Shown here piece by piece: positions 8,949 to 17,034 of a stretch of 64,000 bases of DNA. Under the pieces are notes generated by a model that worked only from the letters and a program-made list of their open reading frames with translations, did no database searches and had not been told where the DNA came from. Origin of the DNA: Pseudooceanicola marinus (GTDB taxonomy: Bacteria > Pseudomonadota > Alphaproteobacteria > Rhodobacterales > Rhodobacteraceae); contig NZ_PGTC01000017.1 of assembly GCF_002786295.1 (NCBI RefSeq), positions 310,001-374,000 on the forward strand, written 5' to 3'. A program made the position numbers and the translations under genes. Position 1 is the stretch's first letter, and every line of letters starts with the position of its first letter.

Positions 8949-9584
8949 ATGCCCGACATCATTTCCCAGACGATCCGCCTTTCCGGCCAGCGCCCGCTGG
9001 CCGAAGGCAAGGAGAGCATCGTCTACCAGCACCCGGAGTTCCTGAACGTCCTGCTGAAGGTGCCCCGCCAGCAAAGCCGCCATTTCCGCGCCTTCGCCAA
9101 GCCCGGGCTGAAACGCTATGCCGTCTGGCGTTATCGCGGGCTAATCAACTGGTATCGCGAGTACGAGGAATACCTGGCCGCCGTGGCCCGCAGTGGCGAC
9201 CTGCCCGGCTTCCTGCCCCGTCTCTTCGGCTTCTCGCGCACCGACCTGGGCCCTGCCTTCGCCGTGGAACGCATCTCCGGACCGGACGGAGAGCCGGCGC
9301 CCACGCTCATCGAGCTGGCCCGCGCGGGTCGCATCGACGATCACATCCTACGCCTGGTGGACGAGCTCTTCGACCAGATCGCTGAAAGCGGGCTGGTGAC
9401 CCAGGATCTGCACGCGGGCAACATCGTCTGGTCCGGCGACCCCGACCGCCTGGTGCTGATCGAGGGGCTGGGTGACCGGGTGCTGATCCGCGTGCGGGTC
9501 TTCTCGAAACGGGCGCGACTGCGCACCCTTGCACGTGATAAGCAGGCCCTGCTGGCCAAGCTGCGGGAGCTATCGCCCGAGTGA
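8949..9584 (+). CDS. YrbL-family protein (kinase-fold)
   Basis: This 211-residue protein fits the YrbL family (named for its place in the PhoP network of enterobacteria), which has a protein-kinase/APH-like fold. Visible features are LAEGKESIVYQHPE near the N-terminus, like a glycine-rich nucleotide loop with VLLKVPR as the lysine strand. VTQDLHAGNIVW (about 151-162) resembles a catalytic loop with D and N, followed by LVLIEGLGDR. The substrate is unknown. The ATG at 8949 fits the family start; an ATG at 8904 is in frame but overlaps the Pho-like repeat. It stands alone between purL and bolA. Confidence 0.75.
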   Translation: MPDIISQTIRLSGQRPLAEGKESIVYQHPEFLNVLLKVPRQQSRHFRAFAKPGLKRYAVWRYRGLINWYREYEEYLAAVARSGDLPGFLPRLFGFSRTDLGPAFAVERISGPDGEPAPTLIELARAGRIDDHILRLVDELFDQIAESGLVTQDLHAGNIVWSGDPDRLVLIEGLGDRVLIRVRVFSKRARLRTLARDKQALLAKLRELSPE

Positions 9585-9765
9585 TCGCCTCAGGCCCGCA
9601 CTGGCCCGCGGAAGCCTCCTGTGCACCCGGTCGCGCCGGACATCTTGAAATGCAGATCGGACGGCCCCCACCAGGATCTCCGCTTGTCCATTTCCCTCAG
9701 ATGCTTACACCCCCTTTCGGCACGTCCGCACATCGCCGTCGCCGCGCGCGCCCTGGCGCCTCCTC

Positions 9766-9794
9766 TTGCGAGGCCGGGCCCCCTCGCATACATT
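9766..9794 (+). promoter_or_regulatory. promoter of bolA
   Basis: TTGCGA (9766-9771), 17 bp, then TACATT (9789-9794); predicted start near 9801, giving a leader of about 20 nt with GGAGCGAC before the bolA ATG. The 180 bp between the YrbL-like stop and this promoter show no other recognisable feature. Confidence 0.55.
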
Positions 9795-9821
9795 CCTGCC
9801 GAACGACCAACGGAGCGACAC

Positions 9822-10049
9822 ATGACGATTCAGGCCTCGGACATCGAAGCCCTCATCCGCGCAAGTTTCCCTGACGCGAAGATCATCGTCCAGGGCGACG
9901 ACGGTCAGCATTTCTCGGCCATGGTCGAGGATGAGAGTTTCCGCGGCATGAACCGTGTGCAGCAACAGCGCGCCGTCAACGCGGCGGTCAAGTCAAAGCT
10001 GGACACGGGGGAGCTTCACGCCCTGGCCCTGACCACCCGGGCCCCCTGA
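9822..10049 (+). CDS. BolA/IbaG-family iron-sulfur metabolism protein
   Basis: This is a 75-residue BolA-type protein. The family motif region FRGMNRVQQQRAVNAAV matches the conserved helix that follows the variable [H/C] loop, and QGDDGQHFSAMVEDESF contains the conserved histidine used with monothiol glutaredoxins to hold a 2Fe-2S cluster. The monothiol glutaredoxin gene is 129 bp downstream on the same strand, the classic BolA-Grx4 pairing, supporting a role in cluster trafficking or iron sensing. The ATG at 9822 is preceded by CGGAGCGAC. Confidence 0.92.
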   Translation: MTIQASDIEALIRASFPDAKIIVQGDDGQHFSAMVEDESFRGMNRVQQQRAVNAAVKSKLDTGELHALALTTRAP

Positions 10050-10178
10050 CCGACCTATGCAGCCGTGGCTCGGCTCCCTGATGGGGTGCCCCGATGTCGA
10101 CGGCTTTCTGAAACACGGCCCGCGATACTGGCGGGTGCGGCGCGGAACAAGACGACGCGCCTACCGAAGGAGCAGAAC

Positions 10179-10541
10179 ATGACCGACGCGAAGACCCGTA
10201 TCGACGAAACCGTCAAGGCGAACGACGTGGTGCTTTACATGAAGGGCACGAAGTCCATGCCGCAGTGCGGCTTCTCCAGCCGCGTCGCCGGCGTGCTGAA
10301 CTACATGGGGGTGGATTACACCGACGTGAACGTTCTGGCCGATGACGAGATCCGCCAGGGCATCAAGGAATACTCTGACTGGCCGACGATCCCCCAGCTC
10401 TACGTGAAGGGCGAATTCGTGGGCGGTTGCGACATCATCACCGAGATGACCCTGTCGGGGGAGCTGGATGGTCTGTTCGACCAGAACGGCGTTACCTACG
10501 ACAAGGACGCTGCTGACAAGATCCGCGCAGCGAACGCCTGA
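10179..10541 (+). CDS. grxD: monothiol glutaredoxin (CGFS type, Grx4/GrxD)
   Basis: The 120-residue protein carries the CGFS active site (C30-S33, in [11 protein letters not shown]), the [19 protein letters not shown] block with the cis-proline and glutathione-binding residues, and a family-typical length. CGFS glutaredoxins bind a glutathione-ligated 2Fe-2S cluster as dimers or as heterodimers with BolA and pass it to apo-proteins. The preceding bolA gene and the shared strand suggest cotranscription. The ATG at 10179 has GAAGGAGCAG upstream. A bidirectional terminator lies after the stop. Confidence 0.96.
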   Translation: MTDAKTRIDETVKANDVVLYMKGTKSMPQCGFSSRVAGVLNYMGVDYTDVNVLADDEIRQGIKEYSDWPTIPQLYVKGEFVGGCDIITEMTLSGELDGLFDQNGVTYDKDAADKIRAANA

Positions 10542-10587
10542 GACAGCGGCCCCGACGGGCCGACCCGATCTCGATCGTATAAAATGC

Positions 10588-10625
10588 AACCGGAGCGAAG
10601 GAGGACCTTCGCTCCGGTTTTCTTT
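10588..10625. terminator. bidirectional terminator between grxD and zapA
   Basis: A perfect 14-bp hairpin (10588-10601 with 10606-10619, loop AGGA) has TTTTCTTTT on the plus side and GCATTTT on the minus side. It sits between the convergent grxD and zapA genes and can stop both. Confidence 0.85.
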
Positions 10626-10707
10626 TGGGAACAGTGGCAAAGCGACGCTGCCGTGATCCAAGAGGCGACGGGGCAGACCCCCGCCCGGGATCACCTCATT
10701 CGCGCGG

Positions 10708-11121
10708 TCAGCCCTCGTCGCCGGTCTGGCCGGCGGCCTTTTCCTCGACCGTGTCGGCCAGCGCCTCGGCGCGGGCGGCCAGTTCGGCCAGGGTATCCCC
10801 GACGCTGTCGGGCACGACGGGCACCTCGACCACGCGCGGCTCGGGCGGCGGGGCATTGCGCAGCGCCTCCAGCTCCGCCTGCATCTCGGCCAGTTGGCCC
10901 TGCAGGGCGTCCAGCTTGTCTTCCATCCCCGCGGTGCGGTCAGCCAGCATCAGCCCCGCCATCAGCAACATCCGGCTTTCGGGGATCCGTCCGGTCTGCT
11001 GCACCAGGGTCGAGGCCTCACGGTCCAGAAGGCCCGCGGCCATCTCCAGGAAGTGTTCTTCGCCGTCCTGGCAGGCCACCTCGAAGCGGCGACCGCCGAT
11101 GGAAATTCCGACCTCGGGCAT
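10708..11121 (-). CDS. zapA: cell division protein ZapA
   Basis: ZapA binds FtsZ and bundles its filaments at the division site. The 137-residue protein starts MPEVGISIGGRRFEVACQDGEE, the ZapA N-terminal FtsZ-binding head, followed by a helical region with LLMAGLMLAD and a long Ala/Glu-rich coiled coil (about 65-130). It is longer than the roughly 110 residues of E. coli ZapA because of the extended tail. Its ATG overlaps the stop of the upstream coiled-coil gene (ATGA at 11119-11123 on the minus strand), implying translational coupling. It converges on grxD across a shared terminator. Confidence 0.9.
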   Translation of the reverse strand: MPEVGISIGGRRFEVACQDGEEHFLEMAAGLLDREASTLVQQTGRIPESRMLLMAGLMLADRTAGMEDKLDALQGQLAEMQAELEALRNAPPPEPRVVEVPVVPDSVGDTLAELAARAEALADTVEEKAAGQTGDEG

Positions 11122-11663
11122 CAGGCCTCTCCTTTTTCTGCGGCGACATCGGCGGCGACGTCAGGGGCCTGCTCGATCATCGCGACCAGCGCCGCCTTGA
11201 TCGTCGCGGCCTCGGCTTCGGCGGCGGCATGATCGGCGCGCAGCGCCTCCAGCTCCGCGGCCAGGGCCTCGTTCAGTTGCTCGGCCGTGGCCCCGCCCTG
11301 CGCCTCGCGCAGCAGGCGGTTGTTCTCGCGCAGGGCCGCGTTGGCGGCACGCAGGCGCGACATATCCTCATCCATCTGGATCATCGCCTCGGCCACCTGC
11401 GGGTCAGGCTCCCCGGACGCCTGGGGTGCGGCTTCGGCAGCGGCCAGCGCCTGTTCCAGCTCCTCCTGGCGGCGGTGCAGCGCCTTCACCCGCTCTTCCA
11501 GCTGGGCATTTGCGGTCCGTTCATCCTCCAGCGCCCGCTGCAGGGCTTCGGGGGTTTCCCCTTCGGCCTCGGCGGGGCGGACCGGTTCCAGCCTGTCCAG
11601 ACCGGCCCCGATCCGCTCCATCGCGTACAGGATCCGGCCCTGCAAGTCTTCCAGATTACTCAT
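11121..11663 (-). CDS. coiled-coil protein upstream of and coupled to zapA
   Basis: This 180-residue protein (MSNLEDLQGRILYAMERI at its start) is almost entirely predicted coiled coil, rich in Ala, Glu, Leu and Arg, with no signal peptide, membrane segment or catalytic motif. It is not assigned to a named family. Its stop overlaps the zapA start by one base-sharing ATGA, so the two proteins are probably made together. By context it may act at the divisome, analogous to the coiled-coil ZapB of enterobacteria; that is inference from position and shape only. Confidence 0.75.
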   Translation of the reverse strand: MSNLEDLQGRILYAMERIGAGLDRLEPVRPAEAEGETPEALQRALEDERTANAQLEERVKALHRRQEELEQALAAAEAAPQASGEPDPQVAEAMIQMDEDMSRLRAANAALRENNRLLREAQGGATAEQLNEALAAELEALRADHAAAEAEAATIKAALVAMIEQAPDVAADVAAEKGEA

Positions 11664-11955
11664 CAGCTCGTCTCACATTGCCCGTTTGCGGCGCCTTGCG
11701 GCCCGTTTTCCCGCCCCGGAAGCCGTGCCACCCCGGCGCGGCCCCTTCCTGCGCATGCCCGCCCGCCGACGTCCACCCGAAAACCCGTTCAGGCGCAGAT
11801 CGGCGCGGTCGTGCCCGGGTTCACGTGAACCCCTCGGCACAGGCTATTGGCTTTACAGGCGAATCATAGTTTCAACCGTGTCGGGGGCAAGTGTAGCGAA
11901 ACCCGCGAACTTTCCCAAACACGGCGCGAAAATCGGCGCATTCCGCCTGCCACGC
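11664..11955. other. divergent intergenic region between the zapA operon and tkt
   Basis: This GC-rich stretch holds no supported gene. A perfect 16-bp palindrome GGGTTCACGTGAACCC occurs at 11817-11832. On the minus strand, short complementary segments (11842-11850 with 11724-11731, and 11792-11797 with 11749-11754) could form a long imperfect hairpin, but no convincing promoter or terminator brackets it. A 6S RNA was considered because zapA is its usual neighbour in other bacteria; it could not be supported. Confidence 0.4.
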
Positions 11956-11994
11956 TTGCCTTTCGCGTGACGGCTGCTATGAGCGCGCTAACAT
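11956..11994 (+). promoter_or_regulatory. tkt promoter with a TGTTAGCG-type operator
   Basis: A -35 TTGCCT (11956-11961) and -10 TATGAG (11978-11983) are 16 bp apart. The sequence CGCTAACA (11986-11993, TGTTAGCG on the minus strand) lies just past the -10, where a bound protein would block transcription. The same octamer recurs before gap1, and close variants before gap2 and fba. Confidence 0.5.
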
Positions 11995-12024
11995 CCGATG
12001 CCTGACATGCGAGAGGAACCCGAC

Positions 12025-14040
12025 GTGGATATCGACGCCCTGCGCACTGCACACCCTGACCATTGGTCCAAGGCCACCGCGATCCGGGCCCTGACCCTCG
12101 ACGCCGTGGCCGCCGCCAATTCCGGCCATTCCGGCATGCCCATGGGCATGGCCGATGTCGCCACCGTGCTGTTCGAAAAACACCTGAAATTCGATGCCAC
12201 CCAGCCCAACTGGTTCGACCGCGATCGCTTCATCCTCTCGGCCGGCCACGGCTCGATGCTGCTCTACTCGCTGCTGCACCTGACCGGCTACGAGGAGTTC
12301 CCGATCGAGGAGATCAAGAATTTCCGCCAGTGGGGCGCCCGCACCGCCGGCCACCCCGAGAACTTCCTCGCCAAGGGGATCGAGACCACCACCGGCCCTC
12401 TGGGTCAGGGCATCGCCAACTCCGTCGGCTTCGCCATGGCCGAGGAAATGCTGCGCGCCCAGTTCGGCAAGAAGCTGGTCGATCACCACACCTACGTCAT
12501 CGCCGGTGACGGCTGCCTGATGGAAGGTGTCTCCGAAGAAGCGATCTCGCTCGCCGGGCGCCACCAGCTGTCCAAGCTGATCGTCTTCTGGGACAACAAC
12601 AGCATCACCATCGACGGCAAGGTCGAACTGTCCTCCACCACCGACCAGGTCGCCCGGTTCAAGGCGAACGGCTGGCACGTGCAGGAAATCGACGGGCACG
12701 ACCCCGAGGCCATCGACGAGGCGATCACCGCCGCCAAGAAGGCCGGCAAGCCCTCGATGATCGCCTGCAAGACCCACATCGCCCTGGGCCACGCCGCTCA
12801 GGACACCTCGAAGGGTCACGGCGCCCTCACCGACGCCGACCAGCTGGCCGCCGCCAAGGCCGCCTACGGCTGGGAGTACGGTGCCTTCGAGATCCCGGCG
12901 GACGTGAAATCCGCCTGGGAAGAGATCGGCCGCCGCGGCGCCGAGGAACGCTTTGCCTGGGAAGGCCGCCTGGGCAACCAGAGCGAACGCCGCCAGCAGG
13001 AGTTCCAGCGCCGCATCGACGGCGAGACGCCGAAGAAGCTCTCGGCCGTGGTACGCGCGCTGAAGAAGCAGGTCTCGGAAACCCAGCCCAAGGTCGCGAC
13101 CCGCAAAGCGTCGGAGATGGCGCTGGAGGTGATCAACCCCGTGCTGCCCGAAACCATCGGCGGCTCGGCCGACCTCACCGGGTCGAACAACACCCTGACC
13201 GGGGACCTGGGCATCTTCGACACCGACAACCGCAAGGGTCGCTTCGTGCACTGGGGCATCCGCGAACACGGCATGGCCGCCGCGATGAACGGCCTGGCCC
13301 TGCATGGCGGGATCAAGCCCTACTCCGGCACCTTCTTCTGCTTCACCGACTACGCCCGCCCGGCGATGCGCCTGTCGGCCCTGATGCAGATCTCGCCGGT
13401 CTACGTCATGACCCATGACAGCATCGGCCTGGGTGAAGACGGCCCGACGCACCAGCCGGTGGAACACCTGGCCATGTGCCGCGCCACGCCCAACACCCTG
13501 GTCTTCCGCCCCGCCGACGCGGTGGAAACCGCCGAAGCCTGGGAAATTGCGCTGAGCCAGAAAGGCACGCCCTCCGTGCTGTCGCTGACCCGCCAGGGCC
13601 TGCCGACCCTGCGGACCGAGCACAAGTCCAAGAACCTGGTCGCCCAGGGCGCCTATGTGATGGCCGACGCCGAAGGCAAGCGCCAGGCGATCCTGCTGGC
13701 CACTGGCTCCGAGGTTGCCATCGCGATGGAGGCCAAGGCCCTGCTGGAAGCCGAAGGCATCGGCACCCGCGTCGTCTCCATGCCCTGCTGGGAGCTGTTC
13801 GAGGAGCAGGACGAGAAGATCCGCAAGCGCGTCCTGCCCGCGGGTCCCGTCCGCGTGGCGGTCGAGGCCGGCGTGCGCCAGGGCTGGGACAAGTGGCTGC
13901 TTGGTGAGCGTGGCCGCGAAGCCAAGGCCGGCTTCGTCGGCATGTCCTCCTTCGGCGGCTCCGCCCCGGCGGACGAGCTCTACGAGAAGTTCGGCATCAC
14001 CGCCCAGGCCGTGGCCGATAAGGTCAAGTCGCTGCTCTGA
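12025..14040 (+). CDS. tkt: transketolase
   Basis: Transketolase moves two-carbon units between sugar phosphates in the non-oxidative pentose phosphate pathway, using thiamine diphosphate. The protein has the N-terminal TPP-binding domain ([53 protein letters not shown] with WDNN), a pyrimidine domain ([14 protein letters not shown], about 410-425) and a C-terminal domain. The start is taken as GTG at 12025: GAGAGGAA lies 6 bp upstream and the product then begins [14 protein letters not shown], as in relatives, at 671 residues. ATG codons at 11998 and 12007 lie upstream of that ribosome site. A terminator follows. No Calvin-cycle genes are nearby, so a central-metabolism role is likely. Confidence 0.95.
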   Translation: MDIDALRTAHPDHWSKATAIRALTLDAVAAANSGHSGMPMGMADVATVLFEKHLKFDATQPNWFDRDRFILSAGHGSMLLYSLLHLTGYEEFPIEEIKNFRQWGARTAGHPENFLAKGIETTTGPLGQGIANSVGFAMAEEMLRAQFGKKLVDHHTYVIAGDGCLMEGVSEEAISLAGRHQLSKLIVFWDNNSITIDGKVELSSTTDQVARFKANGWHVQEIDGHDPEAIDEAITAAKKAGKPSMIACKTHIALGHAAQDTSKGHGALTDADQLAAAKAAYGWEYGAFEIPADVKSAWEEIGRRGAEERFAWEGRLGNQSERRQQEFQRRIDGETPKKLSAVVRALKKQVSETQPKVATRKASEMALEVINPVLPETIGGSADLTGSNNTLTGDLGIFDTDNRKGRFVHWGIREHGMAAAMNGLALHGGIKPYSGTFFCFTDYARPAMRLSALMQISPVYVMTHDSIGLGEDGPTHQPVEHLAMCRATPNTLVFRPADAVETAEAWEIALSQKGTPSVLSLTRQGLPTLRTEHKSKNLVAQGAYVMADAEGKRQAILLATGSEVAIAMEAKALLEAEGIGTRVVSMPCWELFEEQDEKIRKRVLPAGPVRVAVEAGVRQGWDKWLLGERGREAKAGFVGMSSFGGSAPADELYEKFGITAQAVADKVKSLL

Positions 14041-14062
14041 GCCGCCCGAGACTGATTGCGAA

Positions 14063-14095
14063 GGCCGGACGCCCCCGTGGCGCCCGGCCTTTTTC
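14063..14095 (+). terminator. terminator of tkt
   Basis: A near-perfect stem (14063-14073 with 14079-14089, one A-C mismatch) is followed by TTTTTCTT. It lies 23 bp past the tkt stop. Confidence 0.8.
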
Positions 14096-14173
14096 TTGCC
14101 CAGGCGACAGCGCCCGCCCCGCCGCACCGGCGCAAGTGTCCTCACGGGTCGCCCCCGCCCTTGCCTCCATACG

Positions 14174-14240
14174 TTGGCCGAAAATACTCCGGGGGACGCG
14201 CGGCACGCGCGGGGGGCAGCGCCCCCTCCCCAACCTCCTG
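14174..14240. repeat. intergenic repeat element, copy a
   Basis: The core TTGGCCGAAAATACTCC (14174-14190) is followed by a G run and GC-rich inverted repeats (GGGGGGCAGCGCCCCC near 14211-14226). Related copies occur near 39480, 40441, 47637, 53085 and 61621. It carries no open frame. The rest of 14096-14286 holds nothing else recognisable. Confidence 0.6.
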
Positions 14241-14286
14241 CGGGCGATTCCCTCACCCCGACGGGCCGACGCTGCACCGCAGAACC

Positions 14287-14383
14287 TGTTAGCGCGAACC
14301 CGAAGCCCGGTTAGCGCAACCACGGGCAGGCCCCCGAATGTTTTCGCTAACATATTGGCTGAAAACACTTTTCTCCCTACCCC
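14287..14383 (+). promoter_or_regulatory. gap1 promoter with three TGTTAGCG-type sites
   Basis: Three copies of the motif precede gap1: TGTTAGCGCGAAC (14287-14299), GGTTAGCGCAACC (14309-14321) and the inverted TGTTTTCGCTAACA (14339-14352). The last ends 2 bp before a -35 TTGGCT (14355-14360), which is 17 bp from TACCCC (14378-14383). A site abutting the -35 suggests activation. The weak -10 fits an activator-dependent promoter. Confidence 0.55.
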
Positions 14384-14437
14384 TACGGTCTACCTTCGGC
14401 TAAGGACATCGCAGGTTTTCTATCAGGAGATATCGGC

Positions 14438-15442
14438 ATGACGGTCACGCTCGGCATCAACGGTTTCGGTCGCATCGGGCGTTGCACGCTCGCCCATATC
14501 GCCGAGGCCGCCCGCAATGACGTTCAGGTCGTGAAGATGAACGCCACCGGCCCGATCGAAACCAATGCCCATCTCCTGAAGTACGACAGCGTGCACGGCC
14601 GCTTCGGCAACGAGGTGAAGATCGCCGGCAACACCATGGACATAGGCCGCGGCCCGATGGAGGTCATGTCGACCTATGATCCGCAGGAGCTGGACTGGGA
14701 AGGTGTCGACGTCGTGCTGGAATGCACCGGCAAGTTCAACGACGGCGAGAAGGCCAAGGTCCACATGGAACGCGGCGCCAAGGCCGTGCTGATCTCGGCC
14801 CCGGCGAAGAACGTGCAGAAGACCATCGTCTACGGCGTCAACCACCGCGATCTGGTGGCTGGTGACACGATGATCTCCAACGGGTCCTGCACCACCAACT
14901 GCCTGGCGCCCCTGGCCAAGGTGCTGAACGACGGCATCGGCATCGACAGCGGCATCATGACGACGATCCATTCCTACACCGGCGACCAGCCGACGCTGGA
15001 CCGTCGCCATGGCGATCTCTACCGCGCCCGCGCCGCCGCGATGAGCCAGATCCCCACCTCCACCGGGGCCGCCAAGGCCCTGGGCGAGGTCCTGCCCGAA
15101 CTGAAGGGCAAGCTGGACGGCTCGGCCATCCGCGTGCCCACCCCCAATGTCTCCGCCGTCGACCTGACCTTCATCGCCAAGAAGGACGTGACCGTCGAGG
15201 ACGTGAACGAGGTGGTCCGCGAAGCCGCCGCCGGTCACATGGGGCAGGTCCTGGGCTACGACCCGGAACCCAAGGTCTCCATCGACTTCTGCCACACCGA
15301 GCAGTCCTCGATCTTCGCCCCCGACCAGACCAAGGTCACCGGCAAGCGCCTGGTGCGCGTGCTGGCCTGGTACGACAACGAATGGGGCTTCTCCGCGCGC
15401 ATGGCCGACGTGGCCGCCGCCCTGGGCCGCCTGCAGAAGTGA
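14438..15442 (+). CDS. gap: type I glyceraldehyde-3-phosphate dehydrogenase, paralogue 1 (probably NADP-using)
   Basis: GAPDH interconverts glyceraldehyde 3-phosphate and 1,3-bisphosphoglycerate. The 334-residue protein has INGFGRIGR (7-15), the active-site block SNGSCTTNC with Cys151, and His178 in TTIHSYTGDQ. The residue ending the second beta-strand, Asp in NAD enzymes, is Ala36 (MNATG), and the adenosine-contacting pair, Leu-Pro in the Bacillus NAD enzyme, is Arg189-Arg190 (DRRHGDL). Both changes favour NADP. The next gene is a second gap copy with the NAD-type Asp. The ATG at 14438 follows TCAGGAGATATCGGC. Coenzyme preference is inferred from residues, not proven. Confidence 0.95.
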   Translation: MTVTLGINGFGRIGRCTLAHIAEAARNDVQVVKMNATGPIETNAHLLKYDSVHGRFGNEVKIAGNTMDIGRGPMEVMSTYDPQELDWEGVDVVLECTGKFNDGEKAKVHMERGAKAVLISAPAKNVQKTIVYGVNHRDLVAGDTMISNGSCTTNCLAPLAKVLNDGIGIDSGIMTTIHSYTGDQPTLDRRHGDLYRARAAAMSQIPTSTGAAKALGEVLPELKGKLDGSAIRVPTPNVSAVDLTFIAKKDVTVEDVNEVVREAAAGHMGQVLGYDPEPKVSIDFCHTEQSSIFAPDQTKVTGKRLVRVLAWYDNEWGFSARMADVAAALGRLQK

Positions 15443-15478
15443 CATCCGCGCCCGCAAGGGCCCCGATCAAAGCACCGA

Positions 15479-15506
15479 ACCCGTCGGAGAAATCCGGCGG
15501 GTTTTT
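15479..15506 (+). terminator. terminator of gap1
   Basis: A 10-bp stem (15479-15488 with 15493-15502, loop GAAA) is followed by TTTTCG, 37 bp past the stop. gap1 and gap2 are therefore probably separate transcripts. Confidence 0.8.
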
Positions 15507-15565
15507 CGCATTGTCGCATCCCTTCCCTTGACCTTTGCGCCGGGGAGGTAGAGTTTACAGACAAA

Positions 15566-15577
15566 GTTAGCGCAAAC
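15566..15577 (+). promoter_or_regulatory. TGTTAGCG-type site before gap2
   Basis: GTTAGCGCAAAC lies 66 bp before the gap2 start. Candidate promoter elements just upstream are TTGACC (15528-15533) with TAGAGT (15549-15554), or TTTGCG (15534-15539) with TACAGA (15556-15561). Either places the site at or just after the transcription start, a position suited to repression. Confidence 0.5.
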
Positions 15578-15643
15578 ATTCCTGACGCTCCCACGACCTT
15601 TCGTGACCTCGTCGTCACGCTTCCCAGCAAAGGACCACGGATC

Positions 15644-16645
15644 ATGGTAACCACAGTCGCCATCAACGGTTTCGGACGCATCGGCCGCAACGTCCTGCGT
15701 GCCATCGCCGAAAGCGGCCGCACCGACGTCGAAGTCGTCGCGATCAACGATCTCGGCCCCGTCGAGACCAATGCTCACCTTTTCCGCTACGACAGCGTGC
15801 ATGGCCGCTTCAACGGCGAGGTGACCACCGGCGAGGACTGGATGGACGTAGGCATGGGCCGCATCAAGGTCACCGCGATCCGCAATCCCGAGGAACTGCC
15901 CTGGTCCGGCGTGGACATCGCGCTGGAATGCACCGGCATCTTCACCAAGCGGGAGGCGGCGGCGCGCCACCTCGAAAACGGCTCCTCGCGCGTGCTGGTC
16001 TCGGCGCCCTGCACCGACGCGGATGTAACCGCCGTCTATGGTGTGAACCATGACGCGATCACCGCCGAGCACAAGGTGATCTCCAACGCCTCCTGCACCA
16101 CCAACTGCCTGTCCCCGGTGGCCAAGGTCCTCAACGATGCCATCGGCATCGAGAAGGGCTTCATGACCACGATCCACAGCTACACCGGCGACCAGCCGAC
16201 GCTGGACACGCTGCACAAGGACCTCTACCGCGCCCGCGCTGCCGCGATGTCGATGATCCCTACCTCGACCGGCGCCGCAAAGGCTGTGGGTCTGGTGCTG
16301 CCGGAACTGAAGGGCAAGCTGGACGGCGTGGCGATCCGCGTGCCCACCCCCAACGTCTCCTGCGTCGACCTGACCTTCATGGCGAAGCGCGAGACGACGG
16401 TGGAAGAGATCAACGCCGCCATCACTGCCGCCGCCGATGGCCCGCTGAAGGGCGTGCTGGGCTACACCACCGCGCCCAACGTCTCGATCGACTTCAACCA
16501 TGACAGCCACAGTTCCACCATGGCACTGGACCAGACCAAGGTCATGGACAGCACCATGGTCCGCATCCTGACTTGGTACGACAACGAATGGGGCTTCTCC
16601 AGCCGCATGGCCGATATGGCGGCCACCATCGGCAAGACCCTCTGA
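15644..16645 (+). CDS. gap: type I glyceraldehyde-3-phosphate dehydrogenase, paralogue 2 (NAD type)
   Basis: The 333-residue protein has the same fold and active site as its neighbour: INGFGRIGR, SNASCTTNC with Cys151, and His178 in TTIHSYTGDQ. It keeps Asp36 (INDLG) at the end of the second strand, which binds the adenosine ribose of NAD and repels NADP, and has Thr189-Leu190 where the paralogue has two Arg. It is thus the likely catabolic, NAD-dependent enzyme. It has its own upstream site and terminator, so it can be regulated independently. The ATG at 15644 follows AGCAAAGGACCACGGATC. Confidence 0.95.
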   Translation: MVTTVAINGFGRIGRNVLRAIAESGRTDVEVVAINDLGPVETNAHLFRYDSVHGRFNGEVTTGEDWMDVGMGRIKVTAIRNPEELPWSGVDIALECTGIFTKREAAARHLENGSSRVLVSAPCTDADVTAVYGVNHDAITAEHKVISNASCTTNCLSPVAKVLNDAIGIEKGFMTTIHSYTGDQPTLDTLHKDLYRARAAAMSMIPTSTGAAKAVGLVLPELKGKLDGVAIRVPTPNVSCVDLTFMAKRETTVEEINAAITAAADGPLKGVLGYTTAPNVSIDFNHDSHSSTMALDQTKVMDSTMVRILTWYDNEWGFSSRMADMAATIGKTL

Positions 16646-16674
16646 GGCACGCCCCGACACGACGGACCGACAAA

Positions 16675-16704
16675 GGGCCGCGCGGAGATCCGCGCGGCCC
16701 TTTT
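16675..16704 (+). terminator. terminator of gap2
   Basis: A GC-rich hairpin (16675-16685 with 16690-16700) is followed by TTTT, about 30 bp past the gap2 stop. Confidence 0.75.
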
Positions 16705-16838
16705 CCACATCCACCGGCGACAAAACGCCACCTGACGCGCCCGGGCATCACATTGGACCACAGGCGCCCCGCAAACCCTTGAAACGCTGGGCATCCTGGG
16801 GCATAGGAAACCGAAGTCGCCGCAGCGGAGGAGCCAGC

Positions 16839-16982
16839 GTGACCAACCGCACCGCGATTATCATCGGCGTTATCATCGTGACGCTCCTGGTGCTGGACAA
16901 CGGTGTCGGAGAGGGAAACAATACCTTATTTCTGATGCGCAAGCTCGCAGATTTCGTCGAGTGGCTAGCCTTCTGGCGCTGA
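16839..16982 (+). CDS. 47-residue single-span membrane protein
   Basis: A GTG at 16839 with GGAGGAG 5 bp upstream opens a 47-codon frame ending in EWLAFWR. Residues about 5-20 (TAIIIGVIIVTLLVLD) form one hydrophobic span, followed by a short amphipathic tail (TLFLMRKLADFVEWLAFWR). I recall very similar short proteins in other Rhodobacteraceae, with the same LxFLxxxFxxxxEWLAFWR ending, but no function. It lies between gap2 and an alpha/beta hydrolase gene, 52 bp before the latter, so the two may be cotranscribed. Calling it coding rests on the ribosome site, the hydrophobic pattern and remembered conservation. Confidence 0.7.
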   Translation: MTNRTAIIIGVIIVTLLVLDNGVGEGNNTLFLMRKLADFVEWLAFWR

Positions 16983-17034
16983 GGCGTCGCATTCGGCGGG
17001 GATGGGTGGCCCTGCCGCAACCTGGGTCTGAGAA

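Noticed and set aside
11664-11955. A 6S RNA gene beside the zapA operon, and the palindrome GGGTTCACGTGAACCC as an operator.
   Set aside because: The possible long hairpin is poorly supported in GC-rich DNA and lacks a clear promoter and terminator. A perfect 16-bp palindrome is expected about once by chance in a window this size.
12025-16645. Reading tkt-gap-gap with pgk and fba as a Calvin-cycle operon.
   Set aside because: No RuBisCO, phosphoribulokinase or CbbR gene is present, the genes have separate terminators, and pgk-fba lie 42 kb away. Central carbon metabolism explains them.
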